From contig NC_052671.1 of assembly GCF_016802725.1 (NCBI RefSeq), positions 21,495,728-21,559,727 on the forward strand: a DNA stretch of 64,000 nucleotides, read 5' to 3'. Shown here one piece after another: positions 56,413-64,000 of the stretch (position 1 is the first letter of the stretch; every line of letters starts with the position of its first letter). The DNA is from Solenopsis invicta (taxonomy: Eukaryota > Arthropoda > Insecta > Hymenoptera > Formicidae). The notes beneath the pieces are model-generated. The model was not told the origin of the DNA. It ran no database searches and saw only the letters and a list, made by a program, of their open reading frames with translations. Made by a program: the position numbers and the translations under genes.

Positions 56413-57610
56413 CAATCCCCTCCTTCGCTCGACGCGCGGGAATCACTGAAATATACTATTGAAACGCGCACGAGCGCCAGATAGCGATCCGACAAAGAGG
56501 GTACTAAGAGGGATGTTCACTACACGTGCACAGTCAGTTTAAAGAAAGATAAAGATACCTCTTAGGACGCTTTCTCTCAGATCACAGTCTAGTACAGGAT
56601 TCTATGGCAGTGCGCATTCCAATTGTATATTTTAATGGCGGAAATAGCGTTAGTGGAGACAGCAATACAATACAATACAGCAAAATAGGAACAGTTATAT
56701 GAGGCAAAAAAATTGTATTACTTTATTTAAATTAAAAATTTTTAAATTAATACTGAATAATATATATTTTTTGTAATTTAAAATAACGCAAATGGCAATT
56801 TTTTGCCAATGACAAATATTTGATTTGCTATTTTTAATTTCGAAAATCTAACTTTGGATTCGGATTTATTGACCTCAAAAACCTTGGAATTAAAATTACC
56901 ACACAGTTTTTAAATTTTTATCTTTAAAAACATTTCTTTCATTTTCGCCACAAAATGTTTTTAATTATTCAAAGATAACTCGGTAAAAGAAAAACGTACG
57001 ACGTTAAAAAAAAATGTATTTTTAAGGTAAAAGTTGACACTTTAAGATAGCATAAATGGAAGTATATAAAAAATTACTTTGGTATAAAAAAAATAACAAC
57101 TATGTCAAAAAATGTCATTTTTGACACTTTGACCTCACTTTTTTTTAAAACCTGACGTGATGGAGCATTTTGCTTGTCAGATTCGTGTTCAACGCACAAA
57201 AATACATCGAAAATGATAAAGTTCATTCAAACAACAAAACCACGGAGGCTAGTGTTATTAATATATATTTAAGCTCAAAACGTTCACAACTTAAACTTCA
57301 AAACTTACAAATTTAATTCGTAAATTTAAAAGTAATCGACATTACAGATTATTAAATTCTTCTATTTAATATTTAAGACCGAGTAATAATTTATAACAGA
57401 TTAATTAAAATTAAATTGTTCAAGGTGATTACTACAGCGTCAGATTCTAATTAAAGAAAATTTGGTAAATAGGATGAACAAAATGATTGATTTGAAAAAT
57501 CAATTTTTTGATTAAAATTTAAAAAGAATTGTCTTTGTAATTTGAAAAAAATTTACACTTTTAGAGGTAGTAATTAAATGAGAAAATGTAGCGTTTAAAG
57601 TAGTATAACT

Positions 57611-58629
57611 TTAAAAAAAATCAGAAAGTACCATACTAAAAATAAAAAAAAATTATCAATACAGATGTGCAGTAAAAATGTTGTGACAATATCACTTTCT
57701 AAATGCATGTTAAATCAAAGATAATATTTAAAATTTATTTATAATTATGGCATATAGTATGTAAACACGATTAATTTTAAAGCATGTACACGTATTGTAA
57801 CAAATAAATCATAAATTTTATGCATAATTCATTAATGTTTTTTCTTCCACAAAGAAGACTTCATTGTAGTTAGACAATTTATAATTCGCATTAGAATTAA
57901 ATTTTAGAACATGAAATTTTATTTATAACTGTTAAATAATTTTACCAAATAAATAATTTAAAGTAGGAATCTGCTACGGTCTCGTCAAAATAGCAATCAG
58001 ACAAAATTAATAAATCGTTACAAAAGGTAACTTTAAAGGTATTAGTTATAGACAAAAAACGGGCGCGCCAAGTACGCTGCTGCTAGAGATTGCCCATCTT
58101 TGGTTTTATCTGTCACATAATTTGCTACTTATTGGTACGGGAATGTCCCATTTGATCACGTTGCAATTGACCACAGCTATTTACAGCGGTCGGTACTTAA
58201 AGTTTTTCGACTGTTCAAACATTGTAAGTGGCTGATGATCAATCGCAATGTGGTCAAAAGGCTCCTACGCTATTGGTAATAAATATACTTAAAATAATTT
58301 TGATTTTACTTCTTTTTGATGATATTATATTTGGTTTTATTCATTGCAGTTTTGGATTGGTTTGGTTTGCTTTGGTTTTATCCATTGCTGTTTTAGCATA
58401 TATAAAAAAAATATACTTGGCAGATTTTTTACATTTTAATGTCTCCTTTTAGGCGGATACTTCTTTGTTCGCTGGCTTTTTCAATACATTCTGGATGTGC
58501 CTAACGCCTGGATAAATTACATATTACTAAATCGTGTGTCTTAGTGTTAAAACAAAACAAACATTTTTCTTTCATAACTGCAGAAGTACAAAGTAAGAAT
58601 CCTGTAATTTTGTTTTAAACAAATGTGTT
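57611..58629. other. AT-rich spacer
   Basis: No gene recognised. The + frame at 58228-58452 is hydrophobic but has no family match and is probably chance. Confidence 0.45.
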
Positions 58630-59400
58630 TTATTGCTGTTCCAAAATCTTTACCTTCAGCGAAACATTTTATATAGTGCAAAACGTATACACCGCAATTA
58701 TATCTATCGTTAGATTTTTGAAACGGACTATTAAATATTTTCTTTTCTTTAAATTGAATGTTTTAAAGTTTGCTTAAAGATGTTGTCGGACAAGCATTTA
58801 AAAATTTTTTGTATAAATGCAGTACGTTTTTGTTGTCTTTTCCTAAAATTGGTTTATAAGGATCCAGTAATATAATAGTTTCTTCATCAATGTCAACAAT
58901 TAGTCTCCAATGTGACTGATATAAATATGGTAACAATATTTTTCCATATATTTCGGTTGTTTTGTACATAAGCCAATTTTTATGTAGTTTTCTATATGAA
59001 CAATCACCCAATACAAAATTCGTGTGATCTGTTGGTATATATATTGTACAATATTTTTCCAACGGTTTTTATAAAAAACGACGAAACAATCTATAATTCT
59101 CTTATCGATCGATTGTTCTGGTTTTAATATCTTTTATTGTTCCAAAAATAAATAGTATTCTTTATCAGATATTGGTGTGTTTCTGATTGCAGAATAACAA
59201 CTAATAGTTTTGCTCATCTCAGTGTCTTGCATACAATATTTAAAGTCAAGAAATGGTCTGATATTTAAAGCTTGATTATAAGTTGAGTTATTACTTTGCT
59301 GCATAAGAATTTGTCTGTGCTTAGTTTCTTTAATATTACGTGGAGATGTGTTTATATCAAATTCCATTTTAATTTTTTTTTTTTTTTTTTGTTATTTGAG
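58630..59400 (-). pseudogene. Ulp1/C48-type cysteine protease domain of a DNA transposon
   Basis: Minus strand MEFDINTSPRNIKETKHRQI at 59367, then a frame change to EKYCTIYIPTDHTNFVLGDC, and QSHWRLIVDIDEETIILLDP, where His (about 58910) and Asp of LDP are two members of the protease triad; after another shift SNDRYNCGVYVLHYI (58679-58711) provides the catalytic Cys. H-D-C with N-C-G-V-Y is the Ulp1/adenain fold that cleaves polyproteins or SUMO-like tails. Such domains sit at the C-terminus of some large DNA transposases (KDZ group) and also in Polintons. Frameshifts make it inactive. Confidence 0.65.
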
Positions 59401-59944
59401 CTAATTGTCGTTTTTCCATATGGCTTTCAGAATATAATCGCTTTATTGTTCTTCGACGATTTTTAATTGGAAGTTTAATTGTTTCAGGAATAAAGTTATT
59501 ATTGTAATTTTTATTTTATTAATAAAGCGACCAATCTTTAAATTTGCTTCTATTGGAACGGCAGGGATCGGTGGAGAGGTCGATGTACGACACAATGTTT
59601 AGTAAACTCAGAAAGAAATATTTATAATAATAACTATGCAGCGGTGACAAAGCGCGTACTTGACATGCGGAAGCGCGGCACAAAGCAAAAATAGTGGAAG
59701 TAAGCGAAGCGTTCGTAAAGGCATTTCAAAGAAGATATGTCTTCTCCGCTAATAATATATGAGAAAAGAGGGCGTTATGGCAAAACTAATAATGATCACT
59801 TCTCTAACAACTTCTCTTTGTAAAATTGTTTTTTTTTATATATTGAAGTCACTTTCTACATATGAATTGCTTAATCTTGACACGTCAGGTATAATTGATG
59901 ACAAGAGAATACTCGTCCACATTAAAGCAAATAGCATCATTTGT

Positions 59945-60325
59945 ACACTAGGTTCCAGAAATCTATTAACACATGAATTTGTATGAGTATTAACGCATAT
60001 TGATATAGTAGAGTCGGCATGTTCCGACTCTAGATATTTTTACATTATGACTGTCATCTGGCAACGCTGTTTTTATTATATTCAAAGCAACTGGAACAAT
60101 ATGACAAGTGTATGTTGACATTTATAATTTAATTTAATTTGAAAATATTAGAGTTGTAATTGTGTTGTTAAGAAATTAACTGAAAATTTTGAGTTTGACA
60201 GATGATGACAGTCATGATGTAAAAATATTTAAAGTCACAACACGCCGACTCTAAAAAACTCTACTATATCGATATGCCTTGACACTTGTACAAATTCATG
60301 TGTTAAGGCATTCCTAGAACCTAAT
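59945..60325. mobile_element. Palindromic MITE
   Basis: Left arm (ACACTAGGTTCCAGAAATC, ACACATGAATTTGTA, GATATAGTAGAGTCGGC, TTTTTACATTATGACTGTCAT) is repeated as complement on the right to 60325; loop near 60130. It separates the transposase from the protease part. Confidence 0.8.
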
Positions 60326-61190
60326 GTATGATATATTCTGCAATTTCAGGATTATAATATACATTAATAATATTGTCATCTATTTGCACTTGTTCTTTAA
60401 GTTTAACATATTTTTTTATTATATCTCGCAAAAAAGGAGATGCGGTAAAAATCCTGTTATTTTTGTTATTATTCGTTAATAGAATGTCATCTTCAGAATC
60501 TTTAATTTTCTTCTTCAATATTTTCATTAATTATGTGAGATTTGTTTTAAAATTTGTGTAGCCGTATTATGTTTATTTTCTTTTCATTAGGTGTTAAAAG
60601 AATAGTTATAAATTCTTTAAAAATTTCATCTAACTTTAAGATTTCTGTACTCATTAACATTACTGCTCAACACTCAAGTACGAATATTTTTATGCCAATA
60701 AATTTCGGAAACATTTTATGTGTGTATGATGACACACGTTTTATAAAATATGCGTAACATGTATGGACGATTAAAAGTGTATTATCAATTGGCAGTTCTT
60801 CATCCAAATATGAATATACTTGTTTTAGATAATTTACAATGTCACATCTATTCCATTCATTCATAAGAGAATTTATTAAACCCCAACTTCAATCTAGCAC
60901 TACATCTTTAAAAAGTGGCCATTTTTTTATTTGTTTTAATAAAATATCGATATCTTTCTAATAATATACTTATAGATGGAATATCGTGCTCAGCTGTTAT
61001 TCAACAATAGGTATTATTGATTTGCCTTTCTTAATAACCATAGTATAATACATTATCCTTTTACAATAAATATCTCTTGGCTTGCGTATTATTGATCCTG
61101 TTGCATCGAAATGAGCTATTCGATTATTCACATCAATTAAGTCGGATTGTTTCTGTGCATATATAATATTGTACTATATAAAGGTAATCC
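60326..61190 (-). pseudogene. Transposase relic linked to the Ulp1 domain
   Basis: The minus strand begins near 61175: KQSDLIDVNNRIAHFDATGS (catalytic-type Asp in FDATG) and IYCKRIMYYTMVIKKGKSII, a stop, then KKWPLFKDVVLD followed by a stop where Trp is expected and SWGLINSLMNEWNRCDIVNY (second Asp in VVLD), LPIDNTLLIVHTCYAYFIKR, and down to 60321 PFLRDIIKKYVKLKEQVQID. The order DATG, V-x-D-x-SW-LIN, HxCxAHxxK is known to me from large invertebrate and fish transposon proteins that end in an Ulp1 domain. KDZ-like is the best guess; MULE-related is the alternative. Confidence 0.55.
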
Positions 61191-61274
61191 GATGTATCGA
61201 ATATACGGTAAAGTCAGTATATACGCCGTAACTATCAAAAATTTAATTTATCAAGTATTATTTACTATGTTTAA

Positions 61275-61807
61275 CCCGTTGTGGTTACACCTCCAAAAAA
61301 TAACGTAATGGTTACACTGGGTCCAGTTGACCCGACGCAAAAAAACAGTTGCCATTTGCGTTCCTTTTGATGAATCGACTCAAATCCTTCACGAAAATGA
61401 AGTTTAAGACTTCTTCTTTGTAATCAAATCGTTTATGTATCCTTTATTAAATTTTTTAATATTGAAACGACACGAGGAAAAAAATTTTTGAAAAATGCCA
61501 TTTTGTATTAAAAAATTTCTGAAAATTCTAATTTTTGAGTAAAATCAAAGTTATTACCGAGGTTCTACTCCAGAAGTAGTATACTTTTAAGGAAAAAATA
61601 GTATTATATCGAGCTTTTCAAAAAGTATATTTATTTTGAAGATTGAAGTTGGTAATTGTAATGAAAATCACGAAATGACATAAATCAATGTTGAAGGAGT
61701 AAAATAATGTGAAGAAATTTTTTTTGTGTCAAAAACTATATATATATATATATATATAAAACTATATATGGTCTTGAGTCACTTAGACCCAGTGTAACCA
61801 CAACGGG
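61275..61807. mobile_element. piggyBac-like MITE (TTAA flanks)
   Basis: TTAA at 61271-61274 and 61808-61811 flank inverted ends CCCGTTGTGGTTACAC and GTGTAACCACAACGGG. 533 bp, non-coding, with a (TA)n run inside. Confidence 0.85.
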
Positions 61808-61871
61808 TTAAGAAAAATAAATTACGCCAATAAAAAATTCATACTGTTTACTATTATAAAAAAAATTTTAA

Positions 61872-62853
61872 CCCTTAAACACGTAAGTGGTTCTAAAAGA
61901 CTCCATATGAAGTTTTGAACGCTTGCTATGTGAAGACGGAATGAGATAGGAGGTTCGGACCAAGACGTAAAAAAAGTTTGAAATCTCCTCTTTCAATTGA
62001 TATAGTTGATCAACTTTTTTGGTCAACTAGAATTCGAACGGCACGGCAGCAAAGTTTTGTTAGGGTCAATGCGACCCATATAATGTGTAAGTGAAACTTT
62101 TTTTGTGAATATTTTACATAAAAAAACTGGACAAAATACGTTCGAACAGGTCGATTTGCAGATGTCACTCGCATATACTCTGTCTAAAATTGGAATACTA
62201 TAAAATGTTGTAGAAAAAAGAGTTTTTCCGAAATATATCATGAAACACATCAATTTTCAATTTTAGACACGATTTAATCAAAAATTCCTCATATTCGCTT
62301 TGTTACATAAGTACATTTTTTAATAGAAATGACAATAATATAATTTTTTTTTGAAAGTATGAATCTTTAGCTTTAAAACGCCGTATTGTAAAGTTCTTTA
62401 AAAGTTTTTTGTTGCACAGATATGATTTTTTTTTTTAAGTGAATTTTTAGATGCCCAAAAATACCTCATATTCTCCATGTTACATAATTATACTTTTTAA
62501 AAGAAATGACTTTGCCAAATTTTATTTTGAAAGTGTGATTCTTGCTTTAAAACGCCGCATTTGAAAGTCCTTAAACGTTTGTTGTTGCGAAGATATGATT
62601 TTTTGAAGGAAAAGTGGATTTTGGACCAATTTCTCATTTTTGCTTAATGGTTTTGCTTTTATAACTTCACAATAAATTATTTGTCGGCAATGCCGATTAT
62701 GCAGTCACACTCCTGAGATTTTGAACTTTTGTTTAAAAAAAAAGTCGTAGAAAAATATTGATTGTAATCAAAATTGTAGCTTCTCAAAGTTGAAAAAGTC
62801 TCCCAGACCCAAAAATGTGTTTCCGTATTTTACAGAATCGGCGTGTTTAAGGG
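61872..62853. mobile_element. Second piggyBac-like MITE (TTAA flanks)
   Basis: TTAA at 61868-61871 and 62854-62857 flank CCCTTAAACACG and CGTGTTTAAGGG. 982 bp; a different family from its neighbour. Internally there is a direct repeat (AAAACGCCG.ATT.GAAAGT and TGTTACATAA near 62300-62580). Confidence 0.8.
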
Positions 62854-62935
62854 TTAAATATGAAATATTTCTTTTCTTATACTTGAAAAAGAAACTTAAA
62901 AAACCCTTGCATTTTTGTCATATAAAAAAAGTAGT

Positions 62936-63621
62936 GGGATTTACGACTACTCATGTGTAAGATACACGGCACATCGATTATTTACAAATAACATTTACAA
63001 ATATGATATAAAATAACATAATGACTTACAAAATGTGTTTACAAAGTTTATTAGGGAATAAAAACAGTAAATATGTTTACAGAGTAATAATAATGCAATA
63101 TTGAAGAATTTAATATGCACAGACATCAACAGAGTGCAGATATGTACGCATTGTGTTCTCAATACAGTGCTGAACATAGGATAAGTGCTGCTTTCCAATC
63201 ACGCAGTGTCTGTAGTACGGCATAAATCCCGCTCGCTGAAAAGGCCGTATATCCTAAACAAGTGGAATATACACGATATCAAACTAAATAAAGAATACAA
63301 GACTCTGCTCTTGTATCTTGCTTGTATTTCATCCCTTACTATCGCTCTATATTTACATATCATGAAATAATCATTATGCCTTTTATATTTTCTACAGTAA
63401 TCATTTTACGTAGATGGTAATACACGATCGCGCTACTCCTACATAAAAAAATTAATTGAATTCACGATATTTTTGTTAATATTAACAATAAAGAACTATA
63501 ATTACAATACAATACTAATATAGCATAAAAGCATATAACAAAGTGGTTGTAAGCAAACTATCTTTATTCCTTCTATTTTTTCTGACTGCTGCGACGTACA
63601 TACCGACTTTACCCTATGAAT
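62936..63621 (-). repeat. Right copy of the 0.67-kb inverted repeat (possible TIR)
   Basis: GGGATTTACGACTACTCATG...GACTTTACCCTAT, complement of 41148-41821. Confidence 0.85.
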
Positions 63622-64000
63622 CTTTATTACGTTCATCATCTACCCATTGCTCAAACAAATCAGATTCTTTGAGCTAAGTATTTGATTGTTTCTACTATTG
63701 TATTCTAATTAGCTTTCTAAAATGTCAAAAATAATACTTGCATGTGTTTATCTTGAGCAAGTTCTGGGTCAGTCTACTTTGCAATTTCACGCTGTAATGT
63801 TCTTAGAGCAACATAATCAAAGTTGTTCTTACACTCGGGGCATAAAAACGCTCTGAGCTTTCGTTCTTTGTTTATTGCAAATTCGTCATTTTTTCTTTAT
63901 ATCAACAAAATGGTTTCAACCTACTATTGCAAAACAATTTCAACAAAAATAAAATTAAAAAAGCTATTATTACCGTCAAAACGGAAAATATAAAAATAAA
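63622..64000. other. Unassigned end of the window
   Basis: On the minus strand 63895-63787 one open stretch reads NDEFAINKERKLRAFLCPEC and KNNFDYVALRTLQREIAK before a stop. Possible exon or relic; no family recognised. The integrin exon upstream of 41097 must lie beyond the window. Confidence 0.3.

Larger units (their letters stand above)
51265..57610 (-). mobile_element. DNA transposon with long imperfect inverted arms
   Basis: 51265-51400 matches the complement of 57470-57610 (AATTTTAATCAAAGAATTGATTTTT core) and, further in, 52080-52250 matches the complement of 57035-57245 (TTTGAACAAACTTTATCATT, GTTGAACACGAATCTG). The order is colinear, so these are two arms of one element, each interrupted by smaller insertions. 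The interior carries a degenerate transposase-like gene on the minus strand (53000-54670). Ends and target duplication were not found; superfamily not named. Confidence 0.55.

Noticed and set aside
58228..58452. Hydrophobic 74-codon frame
   Set aside because: No start context, family or neighbours; membrane-like composition is expected from T-rich DNA.

Overview
The window is animal nuclear DNA, almost certainly from an insect and most likely a hymenopteran such as an ant. That assignment is an inference from AT-rich single-copy DNA, the mix of mariner, Tc1, pogo, piggyBac, Penelope, Gypsy and AG-rich non-LTR elements, and an insect-type integrin. No bacterial operon, CRISPR array, rRNA or tRNA gene was seen.

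The only convincing host gene is an integrin beta subunit on the minus strand, closest in motif style to insect beta-nu. Five exons are visible. In transcript order they are 41097-40812 (start of the I-like domain with its metal site), 21056-20892, 20816-20358 (end of the I-like domain and hybrid domain), 6611-6449 (hybrid end and first I-EGF) and 5900-5740 (I-EGF). All reading phases join correctly. The N-terminal exons (signal peptide, PSI) and the C-terminal exons (remaining I-EGF repeats, membrane helix, tail) are not in the window. About 35 kb of gene holds roughly 1.2 kb of coding sequence; the introns are packed with nested transposons.

Layout: 1-5.5 kb, end of an R1-like retrotransposon, a Penelope-like element (PLE) and, at its upstream edge, a solo LTR carrying an array of nine short RNA-like hairpins. 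5.7-6.8 kb, two integrin exons and a MITE. 7-20.2 kb, a decayed Gypsy element opened by a Tc1 (containing a mariner, itself containing a hAT-like MITE) and by a long AG-rich non-LTR element (containing a solo LTR and a 2 kb foldback element). 20.3-21.1 kb, two integrin exons. 21.4-22.6 kb, a mariner. 25.0-32.8 kb, a pogo-like element containing a nearly intact, young Gypsy element (tRNA-Lys type primer site). 33-40.7 kb, non-LTR ORF1, two foldback elements, a P-like transposase relic and a Tc1/mariner-type MITE. 40.8 kb, an integrin exon. 41.1-63.6 kb, a very large inverted-repeat-bounded region with a degenerate transposase plus Ulp1-type protease at its right side, filled with a non-LTR element (itself containing a second Gypsy with tRNA-Pro type primer site), another long-TIR transposon and several MITEs.

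The most unusual signals are the covarying hairpin array at 2197-2450, the textbook -1 frameshift signal (GGGAAAC, spacer and stem) in the young Gypsy with the same heptamer in the unrelated Pro-primed Gypsy, a gag start codon overlapping the LTR/primer-site junction, and the large TIR-bounded transposase/Ulp1 element.
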